DNA from: Balneola sp.
GTDB taxonomy: Bacteria > Bacteroidota > Rhodothermia > Balneolales > Balneolaceae
Direction of reading: 5' to 3'
Assembly (NCBI GenBank): GCA_003712055.1
Contig: RHLJ01000002.1
Coordinates: forward strand, 310,001 to 374,000
Length of the DNA stretch: 64,000 nt
The notes beneath the pieces were generated by a model that was given only the letters and a program-made list of their open reading frames with translations, did no database searches and was not told where the DNA came from. Position numbers and translations under genes: made by a program. Position 1 is the stretch's first letter. Each line of letters starts with the position of its first letter. Of the stretch, positions 25,668-35,270 are shown piece after piece.

Positions 25668-25810
25668 CCCTTACAAAACACATCTCCAATAAGCTCATTT
25701 CTTTCGGTAGTTTTTGATACTTTTACCCGGGCTGAAGAAACTCAGTAACCATATAAAAGTACAAGGCAATTTTTTAGTTAGCAGCTATCTACCCAATACA
25801 CTAATAAGTA

Positions 25811-27097
25811 ATGATTAAAACCGTTTCTCCAGCACATTCTCTTCAAGGAACCATTACTCCTCCACCGGATAAGTCAATCTCACAACGTGCTGCGATATTT
25901 GGATTATTGCATGATGGAAAATCTGTGATCAAGAATTACTCTCAGGCAAATGATCCGCAAAGCACGTTAAACTGTGTGCAATTATTGGGAGCAGAAGTTA
26001 CTCAGTTGGCTGGTGTGGTCACTATTGAAGGGTGTGGACGCTATGGTATTCAACCTGTATCGGATGAACTGGATTGTGGTAATTCAGGAACAGCTATGCG
26101 TTTGCTATCTGGGGTGTTAGTTGGTGCCGGAGCAGCTGTAAAGCTTATTGGAGATCCCTCTCTTTCATCCAGAACAATGACTCGTATCATTACTCCCCTT
26201 GAAAAGATGGGAGCGCATATTCTGGCAAGAAATGGTGCTTATGCTCCGCTTTTTGTAACCCGTGAAGATAGGTTAACTCCGCTTGAATTCGAGCTCCCTA
26301 TTCCAAGTGCACAACTGAAATCGTGCATTCTTTTAGCCGGGCTATTTGGAGAAACTCCTACTACTGTTATCGAAACAGTTCCAAGCAGGGATCATACCGA
26401 GCGGTTATTGAATCTCAAGGTAGAAGAGCAAGACGGTAAAAAAGTGATCTCGTCATCAATTGTTGATGACATCCCAAACCAAAGCTATACTATCCCTGCA
26501 GATTTCTCAGCGGCATCTTTTTGGTTGGTGGCAGGGTCTATTGTTCCAGATTCGGAAATTAGAATGGAAGGGGTGGGGCTTAACCCTTCCCGCAATGCTT
26601 TGCTTGAAATCCTGAAGCAGATGGGAGCAGATATTACCATCGAGAATGAGCACATGGAAGGAACCGAACCAGCTGGCGATATTATAGTTCGGTCAGCTGG
26701 ATTACGGTCGATTCATATTAAAGAAGAACTGATCCCCAATTGCATTGATGAACTTCCTATTATAGCTGTAGCAATGACTTTTGCCTACGGTACCTCCATT
26801 ATTTCCGGAGCAGAAGAACTCCGCCATAAAGAAACAGACCGGATTAAGGCCATTGCTAAAATGCTTAAAGCAGTAGGTGCCAATTTTGAAGAAATGGATG
26901 ATGGCCTGGTTATCCGCGGAAATCCGGATCATACTTTCGATTATGCTTCTTTTCGAAGTTTTCATGATCATCGTATTGCCATGGCATCAGCTGTGCTTTC
27001 TCTTAAAGGAAAACAAGCTTCAGAAATTGAAGACGCTGAAAGTGCAGCGGTAAGCTATCCAGGCTTTTGGGAGGATTTGGAAAGTTTATCTGAATAG
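25811..27097 (+). CDS. aroA: 3-phosphoshikimate 1-carboxyvinyltransferase (EPSP synthase)
   Basis: 428 aa, full length. It transfers enolpyruvyl from PEP to shikimate 3-phosphate in chorismate synthesis. Visible family motifs: PPDKSISQRA with Lys21 and Ser22, GNSGTAMR, SRDHTERLL, DFSAASFWLVAG, the catalytic region ELPIIAVA, HKETDRIKA and HDHRIAMA. No transit or signal sequence. PabB-like protein elsewhere in the window uses chorismate. A decayed extra copy of this gene's last 50 or so bases lies beyond the CotH gene at about 30181-30232. Confidence 0.97.
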   Translation: MIKTVSPAHSLQGTITPPPDKSISQRAAIFGLLHDGKSVIKNYSQANDPQSTLNCVQLLGAEVTQLAGVVTIEGCGRYGIQPVSDELDCGNSGTAMRLLSGVLVGAGAAVKLIGDPSLSSRTMTRIITPLEKMGAHILARNGAYAPLFVTREDRLTPLEFELPIPSAQLKSCILLAGLFGETPTTVIETVPSRDHTERLLNLKVEEQDGKKVISSSIVDDIPNQSYTIPADFSAASFWLVAGSIVPDSEIRMEGVGLNPSRNALLEILKQMGADITIENEHMEGTEPAGDIIVRSAGLRSIHIKEELIPNCIDELPIIAVAMTFAYGTSIISGAEELRHKETDRIKAIAKMLKAVGANFEEMDDGLVIRGNPDHTFDYASFRSFHDHRIAMASAVLSLKGKQASEIEDAESAAVSYPGFWEDLESLSE

Positions 27098-27178
27098 CTC
27101 ATCATCAAATGAGAATAAAAACTAGCTTTATTAGCTGATTTATAGTTACTTAGCATTTGGGTATTAATATTCTAGTTT

Positions 27179-30151
27179 ATGAGAAAAGAATTACTATTCA
27201 TCTCCACACTTTTTTTACTACTTACCTCGGCAAAAGAAGTTTGTGCTCAGTTAACCATTAATGAAATAATGGCATCCAACTCTAATACCATTGCTGATGC
27301 AAGTGGAGAGTTTGATGACTGGGTGGAAATCTATAATGCGGGTGATCTATCAGTAAATCTTGCTGGTATGTATGTTTCGGACGACCCAGATGAGCCAACT
27401 AAATGGCAGATTCCAAATACGTCAAGTGCACAAACCACAATTAACGCACAAGGTTATTTAATTCTATGGCTCGATTCAGATACAGAACAGGGAGCAGGAC
27501 ATATCGATTTTAAATTGAGTGCAGATGGAGAGCACTTTTCAATAACAGATACCGACGGTAGTACAGTTATTGATTCGGTTTCTTTCGGGGAACAAATGAG
27601 TGACATTTCTTTTGGAAGGAGTATAGATGGAGGGGGAAGTTTCGGGTTTCTGAACCCTACCCCCAATGCTAGTAACAACGGAAGTGGGATAGACCAGGTT
27701 TCAACTGTTCCTGAATTTTCGCTGGCAAGCGGTTTTTATGCTAATGAAATTACTATCGGGCTAACCGCTGTCAATGGAGCTGAAATCAGATTTGAGACAG
27801 GAGGAAAAGTACCAACCATTTCTTCTCAATTATATACTGCACCAATTTCTTTTGATACTTCTACCGTAGTGCGAGCCATTGCCATTGAAAGTGGTAAGCA
27901 GCCAAGCTCAACATCTACGAATACTTACATTTTTGAAGACCAACATACTATCCCCGTTGTTTCTTTTGTAATGGACCCTGATTCATTATTCGATTTTGAC
28001 AAAGGGATGTATGTGATTGGAGATTCGGCTCAAACCACTGGAGTATATCCATTTAAAGGAGCCAACTTCTGGGAAGGTTTTCAGTACCCGGTAAGTATTG
28101 AGTTTTTGAATGAATTTGGAAATACGGAATTTGAATTTGATGCTGAAGCAGAAATAGGAGGGAATTTCAGCAGAGGATTTTTGAAGAAAACTTTCATCAT
28201 TAATAATAACGCTGACTTTGGATTGTCAGCATTGGAATACCCGTTGTTTGAAGAAAATGATTATGAAAGGTATGACGGTTTTGTACTGAGAGCAGGAGCG
28301 GAAGAGCGTTCCAGACTACTTAACGAATTAATGAGAGAAATTAACCTCGATTGGGGTCACAAAAATGCCATGCAGGCCTACAGATATTCAGTTCTATATA
28401 TAAATGGGCAGTATTGGGGGAATTATAATATTTACGAACGTAAGAATGATGATTTTGTAGAGTCAAGATATGGCGTTGAAGATATTGATATGATCAAGGA
28501 CTACGATGAGGTGAAAGATGGCGATATTGAAGCGTATGAAGCCGTACTCGAAAATTTTCTAAACGCCTCTCTACAAGGAGATGAATTCTTTCAGTATGCT
28601 GAATCAGTCATAGATTTGGAAAGTTTTACCGATCACTGGATCTATCAGGTATATACTTCTCATGGAGATCCAAATAATCTTCGGTACTGGAGACCACAGG
28701 AAGAAGGTGGTAAATGGCATTTTATTTCTCATGACTTTGACTGGTGGAGGAACCTTGGAGCAGAATCAAATGAGTATTATCCCTCATTAAAAGAGTTTCT
28801 CAGTGAAGAGCCAGACGGGTTTTGGTTATTTGGGCGAATGATGGCTAATTCAACCTATAAGGAAATCTTTCTCAATCGATTTGCTGATATGATGAACACG
28901 GCTTTTCAACCTGATTATTTACTTCCTCTGATCTCTGATCTCAATCAAGAGATAGGCCCGGAAATCCCAAGGGATATAGCCAGATGGAGCGATGGCTGGT
29001 ATGATATTAGCGGTTTTACCGAGTTTGATATGGAATATATCCGAGAGTCAATAGAAGACTACGTTGTTGAATATCCTGCACACTTATATAGTGAAATTGC
29101 TGATACCCTAGGAAATGACACGCTCAGAGTAACTCTAAAATCCACGATGAATGGAACAGTTACCATCAATTCATTAACACCCGATGTTTCTGTGGAAGAT
29201 TGGTCGGGTCTATATTTTTCTGACACAAATATCTTATTAGATGCTAATCCAGAGTTTGGATATCAGGTTAGCAGTTGGATGGTAAATGGCGAAGTTTACT
29301 CAACCGATAAGAACATCACGGTAGCATTAAATAGTGAGCCGGTAGAGATATCCGTTACATTCGAAGAGGTCTTTGAATCATTGGTTATAAATGAGATTAA
29401 TTACAATTCATCAGATGCTTTTGATACCGGAGATTGGATAGAGATATACAATCCACTTGAAACAGACGTGGATATATCGGGTTGGGTTTTTAAGGACGAA
29501 GATGATACTCATGAGTATGTAATTCCCAATAATACCATCATTAAGGCAGATGGTTATCTTGTGATAGCCAATGATACAGCCAGCTTAAAAACAGTAAACC
29601 CTGATGCACGTTATTTCATCGGAGATTTTGATTTTGGGTTATCAGGGAATGGTGATGATGTTCGGTTATTTAATAGCAATAATACCTTAGTTGATATTGT
29701 TTCTTATGATGACGAATCACCATGGCCAACAGAACCAGATGGTAACGGTGCGACCTTGGAATTGACTGATACAGGAGCGGATAATGCACTTCCTGCGAGT
29801 TGGGTGGCCTCATCACGCCAAGGTGGAACTCCGGGATGGGAGAACGCAACTATTCCAACATCAATCGGTGAAGAAGATGATCGGATCGATGGCTTCGCGT
29901 TAAATCAAAACTACCCGAATCCATTTAACCCTACTACCACTATTGGTTTTACCATTCCACAAAGTACCAGGATAGAGTTGGCTGTATTCAATATTCTTGG
30001 GCAAAAAGTAGAAACATTACTTGATGAGAATATTACAGCAGGGAGCCATGTGGTAACTTTTGATGCGTCAGGTCTTGCCAGCGGTATCTACCTGTATCAA
30101 CTTAAGACTTCGAATATCACACTTACACAAAAAATGGTGCTGACTAAATAG
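27179..30151 (+). CDS. Secreted CotH-type protein with lamin-tail domains and T9SS sorting tail
   Basis: 990 aa. Signal peptide ends EVCAQ. In order: a lamin-tail domain (about 24-135, with DWVEIYNAGD), a chitobiase C-terminal-like domain (about 180-255), a CotH kinase-like domain (about 258-590, with the acidic SHDFDWWRN motif), a beta-rich linker (about 630-715), a second lamin-tail domain (about 725-840, DWIEIYNPLETD) and a T9SS sorting tail with NYPNPFNPTT (about 905-990). CotH proteins are atypical protein kinases in Bacillus spores; outside Bacillus their role is unclear. The gene separates aroA from a displaced aroA tail, which marks it as probably inserted. Confidence 0.85.
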   Translation: MRKELLFISTLFLLLTSAKEVCAQLTINEIMASNSNTIADASGEFDDWVEIYNAGDLSVNLAGMYVSDDPDEPTKWQIPNTSSAQTTINAQGYLILWLDSDTEQGAGHIDFKLSADGEHFSITDTDGSTVIDSVSFGEQMSDISFGRSIDGGGSFGFLNPTPNASNNGSGIDQVSTVPEFSLASGFYANEITIGLTAVNGAEIRFETGGKVPTISSQLYTAPISFDTSTVVRAIAIESGKQPSSTSTNTYIFEDQHTIPVVSFVMDPDSLFDFDKGMYVIGDSAQTTGVYPFKGANFWEGFQYPVSIEFLNEFGNTEFEFDAEAEIGGNFSRGFLKKTFIINNNADFGLSALEYPLFEENDYERYDGFVLRAGAEERSRLLNELMREINLDWGHKNAMQAYRYSVLYINGQYWGNYNIYERKNDDFVESRYGVEDIDMIKDYDEVKDGDIEAYEAVLENFLNASLQGDEFFQYAESVIDLESFTDHWIYQVYTSHGDPNNLRYWRPQEEGGKWHFISHDFDWWRNLGAESNEYYPSLKEFLSEEPDGFWLFGRMMANSTYKEIFLNRFADMMNTAFQPDYLLPLISDLNQEIGPEIPRDIARWSDGWYDISGFTEFDMEYIRESIEDYVVEYPAHLYSEIADTLGNDTLRVTLKSTMNGTVTINSLTPDVSVEDWSGLYFSDTNILLDANPEFGYQVSSWMVNGEVYSTDKNITVALNSEPVEISVTFEEVFESLVINEINYNSSDAFDTGDWIEIYNPLETDVDISGWVFKDEDDTHEYVIPNNTIIKADGYLVIANDTASLKTVNPDARYFIGDFDFGLSGNGDDVRLFNSNNTLVDIVSYDDESPWPTEPDGNGATLELTDTGADNALPASWVASSRQGGTPGWENATIPTSIGEEDDRIDGFALNQNYPNPFNPTTTIGFTIPQSTRIELAVFNILGQKVETLLDENITAGSHVVTFDASGLASGIYLYQLKTSNITLTQKMVLTK

Positions 30152-30167
30152 CTTCCTTCCTTCAGGG

Positions 30168-30232
30168 TTACAGTCGCGCGCTAAGCTTCCGGGGTTTGGG
30201 AGGATTTGGAGAAGTTGTTTCAAAAAGAGTAA
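30168..30232 (+). pseudogene. Decayed second copy of the aroA 3' end
   Basis: The stretch TTTGGGAGGATTTGGA occurs here and at the end of aroA (about 27067-27083), within a longer alignable tail. With small indels allowed this copy reads as S-x-PGFWEDLEKLFQKE and a stop at 30230-30232, where aroA has SYPGFWEDLESLSE. It is out of frame and has no upstream gene. It appears to be the former aroA end, pushed 3.1 kb away by the CotH gene. Confidence 0.7.
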
Positions 30233-30245
30233 ATCAATCCCGGTA

Positions 30246-31124
30246 TTAGGTATTTAACAACACTTTAAGTCCTTGGTTTACATGTTCTAAGGTGCTTGAT
30301 TCAGGCATTTCCACATCATCAGAAAAAATGAACACTTCTAAGCCTTTATATTTTTTTGAAGCAGAATATTGAAGGTTGTACAAAAAATGTCTTCGTTGCT
30401 GATATAAATCTAAGACTTCTGAAACACCGTCATATGAGAGAATCCATTTGTGCGATATTCTATTTTGAATAAATTCAGAAATTCGAATGTGATCTTCATG
30501 CTCATAGAAATTCGGATATAAGTCTTTTGCTTTATTGTAGTATGGTGGATCTAAGTAAACTAAAGTATCATCTTGAGGAAGTTTTGATACAATACCTGAA
30601 AGGAAGTCTTCGGCATCAAGATTATGTATAAAAATTTGGTCTTTAAATTTCGCGATGCTTTCAATCCTTTGAATCAAATTATTACGAGAGAACCTAGCAT
30701 CCATCTTGTAATTGCCAGTTTGCTTTTTCCCCCCAATTAAACCTGCAGATAAAACTCCGGAGCGATTACATCTATTTAGGAAGAAGAAGCTAAAACCTAG
30801 TTGTAAAAGGTCATTTGTATTAGCTTCCTTGACTATTTGCCGTCTCATTTCCCACTCTTCAACTGTAAGAGAAGCAGTCAATATCATATCACACAACTCC
30901 TCAGTATGGTTCATTAAAGAATACCAAAACGCAAATAAACGAACGTCAGAATCATTTAAGTGGACTGATTCAATATTTCTAGAAAGTAGTAGCTTAATGG
31001 CAACGCCGGACCCTCCTGCATATGGTTCTACATAGTGGCCAGATATTGAGTTTTTTACTAACACCTCTTTGACAAAAGGTGTTAATCTCTGCTTACCGCC
31101 AGGGTATCTTAGAGGTGTCTGCAT
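30246..31124 (-). CDS. DNA adenine (N6) methyltransferase, D12 class
   Basis: 292 aa, full length for the Dam/D12 class. Motif I region EPYAGGSGVAIKLL binds S-adenosylmethionine and motif IV is DPPY (Asp192-Tyr195), the N6-adenine catalytic motif; LRYPGGKQRL at the N-terminus is the usual motif X. It should methylate adenine in a short DNA site. It follows a ParB-like gene by 13 bases in the same direction, and no restriction enzyme gene is adjacent. That makes it either an orphan methylase or the self-marking part of a defence module. It converges on the displaced aroA tail. Confidence 0.9.
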   Translation of the reverse strand: MQTPLRYPGGKQRLTPFVKEVLVKNSISGHYVEPYAGGSGVAIKLLLSRNIESVHLNDSDVRLFAFWYSLMNHTEELCDMILTASLTVEEWEMRRQIVKEANTNDLLQLGFSFFFLNRCNRSGVLSAGLIGGKKQTGNYKMDARFSRNNLIQRIESIAKFKDQIFIHNLDAEDFLSGIVSKLPQDDTLVYLDPPYYNKAKDLYPNFYEHEDHIRISEFIQNRISHKWILSYDGVSEVLDLYQQRRHFLYNLQYSASKKYKGLEVFIFSDDVEMPESSTLEHVNQGLKVLLNT

Positions 31125-31137
31125 TTTGTTTATCTAA

Positions 31138-32490
31138 TTAGTTCATTTCTTGTAGGAGTGGGAAGATCGAACCAAAAAGAGTGCACACATCGCTTGGAAT
31201 CACTGAAAAAGACTCACTATGAACTAACTGATTCATTGAAGTAACAGAGAGTATACCTTTGGGTTTGGCTAGTTCTGTTAGTGCCCCATGTAAAGTTTTA
31301 ACCATGGTTTTGTCTTTTTCATCTTTTGTTAAATGGTTCGTAATCTCATGGAGTAAATCCACAAGCTTTTTATTATTTCCCTTTTTGTCAACGATTTTAA
31401 TTTCATGATCTTTGCAATATGCTTTAGCAGATATCTCAAAAATACTTCTTAGTAAAAAACAAAAGGCCAAAGGCGTTTTACTGATGTCAAGATTTCTCAT
31501 TTCGTCACGAATCGTGACAACTTTTTGTCGATTATCTCCTCTAGGATGAAATTTCCTTAATAACGTTTTGACGAATCGAGATGTATTTGTTGCTGCAGCA
31601 GTTTTTGATGTCTTCTTTTTTTTGCTTTTACCTTTCGAAGTACCATTACTTGAACCCTCGTCATCAGACTCATCATTTTCATCGTCTTCACTCGACTGTT
31701 CAATCAAAGGTATATCGTACTTATGCGCAAAATCTATTTCCAAATTTCTAATATGTTTAAACTGAATTACTCCATTTCCTATATCATGTATCAGATCTTC
31801 AAGACCAACTCTAAGATCAATCATTGGGTACTTTGCTATTAAATCCGAAAAGTTTTTAAACCCTAGTCTTTCGAGGATCTTTCTAATCCCTTCTTCAAGA
31901 ACAGTAACTGGATAATCCCCACTCCATCTTTCCTTCTGCTTTAATGTTACATTCTGGCCATTTACGAGATATTTCTCGAGCAAATCGAGACCGTATTCAG
32001 TTTTTTTATTTTCGTCGCGGTTATGTCGGGCTCTTGCTACAGAAGTCCATTGATCCCTACTTGCCTTTTCGCCTTTCCCATGAATTAAGTTAACAATCCT
32101 ATCTACGGTTTTAGATTCAGCCATCTCAAAAATTGTACATGGAATTAGTACATTTTCTTCATACCATGAATCATTGAGGCTCTTGATTTTATCTCTAAGG
32201 TTTGAAGGAATCGTGAATTGTTCTAATTCATAAATACCATGTATAAGCTTCATAATCGCAGCTCTACGGTTGCCCTCTTTGACTGTCATTTGATCATTTT
32301 TAAGAATGATCAAATTTTCAGTCAAAAACAGGCCATCATCTAAAATGCTTGCCATAAGCCCATAGAATCTATCCGGGCTAATTGAAGTCATAGTCCTGAT
32401 GGCTTCGATTTCATTTTTTTGGGGTATGGTTCGAAAATTCTTTAAATCCAATGAAAGGTCTTCTATCCGGAGTAAATCTGATTTTGGCAT
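31138..32490 (-). CDS. ParB-like nuclease-fold protein with HEPN-like C-terminal region, unknown function
   Basis: 450 aa from the ATG at 32490. An in-frame ATG at 32559 would add 23 hydrophobic residues that do not fit the fold, so the shorter start is preferred. Residues about 5-90 resemble the ParB/sulfiredoxin N-terminal domain, with the phosphate-binding-type EGNRRAA motif. Residues about 90-260 are helical (RDQWTSVARARHNRDE). An acidic then lysine-rich linker follows (about 265-300). The last 130 residues look like a HEPN/DUF4145-type helical domain (FLLRSIFEISAKAYC and MNQLVHS). I know no characterised protein with this layout. Operon with the adenine methylase suggests a DNA-directed role. 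The HEPN assignment is tentative. Confidence 0.6.
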   Translation of the reverse strand: MPKSDLLRIEDLSLDLKNFRTIPQKNEIEAIRTMTSISPDRFYGLMASILDDGLFLTENLIILKNDQMTVKEGNRRAAIMKLIHGIYELEQFTIPSNLRDKIKSLNDSWYEENVLIPCTIFEMAESKTVDRIVNLIHGKGEKASRDQWTSVARARHNRDENKKTEYGLDLLEKYLVNGQNVTLKQKERWSGDYPVTVLEEGIRKILERLGFKNFSDLIAKYPMIDLRVGLEDLIHDIGNGVIQFKHIRNLEIDFAHKYDIPLIEQSSEDDENDESDDEGSSNGTSKGKSKKKKTSKTAAATNTSRFVKTLLRKFHPRGDNRQKVVTIRDEMRNLDISKTPLAFCFLLRSIFEISAKAYCKDHEIKIVDKKGNNKKLVDLLHEITNHLTKDEKDKTMVKTLHGALTELAKPKGILSVTSMNQLVHSESFSVIPSDVCTLFGSIFPLLQEMN

Positions 32491-32590
32491 GTCATTAAGA
32501 ATTTTTTTAAACGTAAATAAAATAATGGTAATCCAAAAAGAGCAAAATATTGTTTTCAATACTCACTTTTGCTTTGAATCGTTTTTTTTC

Positions 32591-32607
32591 TGTCAATTAA
32601 ATTGACA
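32591..32607. promoter_or_regulatory. Perfect palindrome upstream of hsp20, possible activator site
   Basis: TGTCAATTAAATTGACA is an 8-bp perfect inverted repeat around one base. Its centre lies about 53 bases upstream of the -12 element of the sigma-54-type promoter and between the divergent ParB-like and hsp20 genes. It could bind an enhancer-binding activator or a repressor; it is not a CIRCE element. Confidence 0.45.
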
Positions 32608-32637
32608 ATTAGTCATAGTCAAAAACAGAAAGAAGAA

Positions 32638-32654
32638 TTGGCATTGTGCTTGCT
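32638..32654 (+). promoter_or_regulatory. Sigma-54-type -24/-12 promoter for hsp20-dnaK
   Basis: TTGGCATTGTGCTTGCT matches the YTGGCAC-N5-TTGCW consensus, with GG at 32640-32641 and GC at 32652-32653 and the required spacing. It lies 37 bases upstream of the hsp20 ATG in non-coding sequence. Confidence 0.6.
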
Positions 32655-32690
32655 TTCTCCTTTTCGAATTTAAATAAGAAGGTGAGCATT

Positions 32691-33125
32691 ATGGGAGATT
32701 TTACAGAATTCGGAATCGAGATTGAGAAGCATCTTTCTAAGATTGGCAAAGATGTACAGCAGTTCGTTGAAAAAGTAGTACCACTATCCAACGATGACAA
32801 AGACTTCGCGCCTGATTGTGATATCATTGAAAGCGAAGAAGAATACAAGATTTTATTGGATCTCCCAGGGTTGGCCAAAAAAGAAATTGGAATCGCGCTA
32901 AAGAATAATGTTCTCACTATTAAAGGGGAGCGAGACATTAAAACTGGAGAAGGCGAAGAGTTCAAGCGACAAGAAAGAAGGAGAGGGGCTTTTGCTCGTT
33001 CCTTTGCTCTTCCTGAGACCGTGAATTCAGCTGAGATCAGTGCGAATTTTAGAAACGGAGTATTAACAGTGTCTATGCCAAAATCAGACAAGCTAAAAGA
33101 CACTACCTCTATTCCGGTAAACTAA
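32691..33125 (+). CDS. Small heat shock protein, Hsp20/alpha-crystallin family
   Basis: 144 aa from the ATG at 32691, which has AAGGTG six bases upstream; an in-frame GTG at 32646 lies inside the promoter and is rejected. The alpha-crystallin domain spans about residues 38-140: DIIESEEEYKILLDLPGLAKKEIGIALKNNVLTIKGER and the conserved FRNGVLTVSMPK (A-x3-NGVL) near the C-terminus. ATP-independent holdase in the cytoplasm. dnaK begins 51 bases downstream without a clear terminator between, so the two are likely cotranscribed from the sigma-54-type promoter. Confidence 0.93.
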   Translation: MGDFTEFGIEIEKHLSKIGKDVQQFVEKVVPLSNDDKDFAPDCDIIESEEEYKILLDLPGLAKKEIGIALKNNVLTIKGERDIKTGEGEEFKRQERRRGAFARSFALPETVNSAEISANFRNGVLTVSMPKSDKLKDTTSIPVN

Positions 33126-33175
33126 TTCATATTAAAACAAACACAGAACACAAGATTTAAAACAGAGTTAAACCA

Positions 33176-35113
33176 ATGGGAAAAATCATAGGAATTGACT
33201 TAGGAACTACAAACTCATGCGTTGCCGTAATGGAGGGAAACGAGCCTGTAGTAATCCAAAACGCAGAGGGTGGCAGAACCACTCCTTCTGTAGTAGCATT
33301 CAGTAAAGATGGTGAGCGACTGGTGGGAGCCCCTGCAAAGCGTCAGGCCATTACCAACCCGGATAAAACCATTGCTTCCGTAAAGCGATTTATGGGGCGT
33401 ATGCACAATGAAGTAGGAAGTGAAACCAAACAGGTTGCATACAAAGTAGTAAAAGGAGAAGACGGCACCGCACGTGTGGAAATTGATGACCGTAAATATG
33501 CTCCACAAGAAATTTCAGCAATGGTACTTCAAAAAATGAAGCAAACCGCTGAAGAATATTTAGGCGAGAAAGTAACAGAAGCGGTAGTAACTGTGCCTGC
33601 TTATTTCAACGATGCACAGCGTAAAGCCACACAGGAAGCAGGAAAAGTTGCCGGACTGGATGTAAAGAGAATTATCAACGAGCCTACAGCCGCTGCATTG
33701 GCTTACGGCTTAGATAAAAAAGATACAGATCAAACCATTGCAGTATATGACCTTGGTGGTGGTACTTTTGATATTTCTATCCTTGAGCTAGGTGATGGAG
33801 TATTTGAAGTAAAGTCAACAAATGGTGATACACACCTTGGTGGTGATGATTTTGACCAGTTGATTATTGACTTCCTTGCTGATGAGTTCAAAAAAGCAGA
33901 AGGCATTGATCTTAGAAACGATGCAATGGCAATGCAGCGATTGAAAGATGCTGCTGAAAAAGCAAAAATTGAGCTTTCAAGTTCTCAGAAAACGAACATT
34001 AACCTTCCGTTTATTACCGCTACTCAGGATGGACCAAAGCACTTAAATGTTGATTTAAGTCGTGCCAAGTTTGAGCAATTAGCTGATGAACTGGTTAAGC
34101 GTTCTATTGTACCTTGTGAAAAAGCATTGAAAGATGCCGGGATGAGTAAAAGCGAAATTGATCAGGTAATCCTGGTTGGTGGATCAACACGTATCCCAAG
34201 AATACAGGAAGCGGTAAAAGAGTTTTTTGGCAAAGAGCCAAGTAAAGGGGTTAACCCTGACGAAGTAGTAGCAGTAGGTGCAGCCATTCAGGGCGGCGTT
34301 CTTTCAGGAGACGTTGAAGATGTAGTTCTTCTTGATGTAACTCCACTTACTCTTGGTATTGAAACACTTGGTGGAGTGATGACTCCATTAATCGAGTCGA
34401 ACAGTACTATTCCTACAAGTAAGTCTCAGGTTTTCTCAACCGCGGCTGATAACCAAAGCAGTGTTGAAATTCATGTACTACAAGGTGAGCGAGCTCAGGC
34501 TGCAAGTAACCGTACCTTAGGTCGTTTCCATCTTGATGGTATTCCACCATCTCCGCGTGGTATGCCTCAAATCGAAGTGACTTTTGATATGGATGCTAAC
34601 GGTGTGTTAGATATTAAAGCCAAGGATAAAGGAACTGGCAAAGAGCAAAGTATTCGAATCGAAGCTTCTTCAGGGTTATCTGATGAGGAAATCGAAAAGA
34701 TGAAGCAGGCTGCTAAAGAGCACGAGGAAGAAGACAAGAAAATCCGTGAAAAAGTAGAGAAGATGAATCAGGCTGATGGCCTAATTTTCTCCACAAAAAA
34801 GCAGCTGGATGAATACGGTGATAAAATCTCAGAAGGCAACAAAACTGCCATTGAAGATGCCGTTGCTAAATTAGAAGAAGCACATAAGACAGAAAATCTT
34901 GAGGAAATAGATTCAGCGATCGAAGCAGTTAATACTGCATGGACAGCTGCTTCTCAGGAAATTTATGCTGCTTCTCAAGCCGAAGCTGCTGCAGGTGGAG
35001 CCGAAGGAGCTCCTGGTGGTGAAGCCGCTTCTGAAGAGGCGTCATCTGATGCCGAAGAAGCAGTAGAAGCTGATTTCGAAGTTGTTGATGATAACGACGA
35101 CGAGAAGAAGTAA
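33176..35113 (+). CDS. dnaK: Chaperone protein DnaK (Hsp70)
   Basis: 645 aa, full length. The ATPase domain begins [11 protein letters not shown] (residues 4-14) and includes [13 protein letters not shown] and LVGGSTRIP; the substrate domain has [13 protein letters not shown] and a C-terminal lid rich in Ala and Glu ending in the acidic [11 protein letters not shown] tail. It folds client proteins with DnaJ and GrpE, which are not in the window. It sits downstream of hsp20 and is followed by a strong terminator. Confidence 0.98.
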   Translation: MGKIIGIDLGTTNSCVAVMEGNEPVVIQNAEGGRTTPSVVAFSKDGERLVGAPAKRQAITNPDKTIASVKRFMGRMHNEVGSETKQVAYKVVKGEDGTARVEIDDRKYAPQEISAMVLQKMKQTAEEYLGEKVTEAVVTVPAYFNDAQRKATQEAGKVAGLDVKRIINEPTAAALAYGLDKKDTDQTIAVYDLGGGTFDISILELGDGVFEVKSTNGDTHLGGDDFDQLIIDFLADEFKKAEGIDLRNDAMAMQRLKDAAEKAKIELSSSQKTNINLPFITATQDGPKHLNVDLSRAKFEQLADELVKRSIVPCEKALKDAGMSKSEIDQVILVGGSTRIPRIQEAVKEFFGKEPSKGVNPDEVVAVGAAIQGGVLSGDVEDVVLLDVTPLTLGIETLGGVMTPLIESNSTIPTSKSQVFSTAADNQSSVEIHVLQGERAQAASNRTLGRFHLDGIPPSPRGMPQIEVTFDMDANGVLDIKAKDKGTGKEQSIRIEASSGLSDEEIEKMKQAAKEHEEEDKKIREKVEKMNQADGLIFSTKKQLDEYGDKISEGNKTAIEDAVAKLEEAHKTENLEEIDSAIEAVNTAWTAASQEIYAASQAEAAAGGAEGAPGGEAASEEASSDAEEAVEADFEVVDDNDDEKK

Positions 35114-35138
35114 TAGTTCACTCTATTTAGATACATTT

Positions 35139-35170
35139 AAAGCCTCGTTCTATGAGCGGGGCTTTTTTTT
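35139..35170 (+). terminator. Rho-independent terminator of dnaK
   Basis: AAGCCTCG (35140-35147) pairs with CGGGGCTT (35157-35164) with one T-G pair, then eight T in a row to 35170. Confidence 0.9.
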
Positions 35171-35192
35171 GGTCTCCAGACCCCTCTCTTCA

Positions 35193-35270
35193 GTCTTCCT
35201 GAGGCTATTGCCGAAGTATCTAAGCGGCTTAATATCCAATTAGATTCTTCGCAGGTATGCTCAGAATGAC
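35193..35270 (+). repeat. Dispersed intergenic repeat, family A copy 4 (degenerate)
   Basis: Begins GTCTTCCTGAGG, keeps CCGAAGTATCTAAGCGG and ends AGATTCTTCGCAGGTATG...CTCAGAATGAC. It is more diverged in the middle than the other three copies but has the same ends and length. The sequence from 35271 to 35485 shows nothing else I can name. Confidence 0.75.

Noticed and set aside
32609-33103. 164-aa open frame on the minus strand opposite hsp20
   Set aside because: It mirrors the hsp20 coding sequence and would remove the sigma-54-type promoter; no family pattern.
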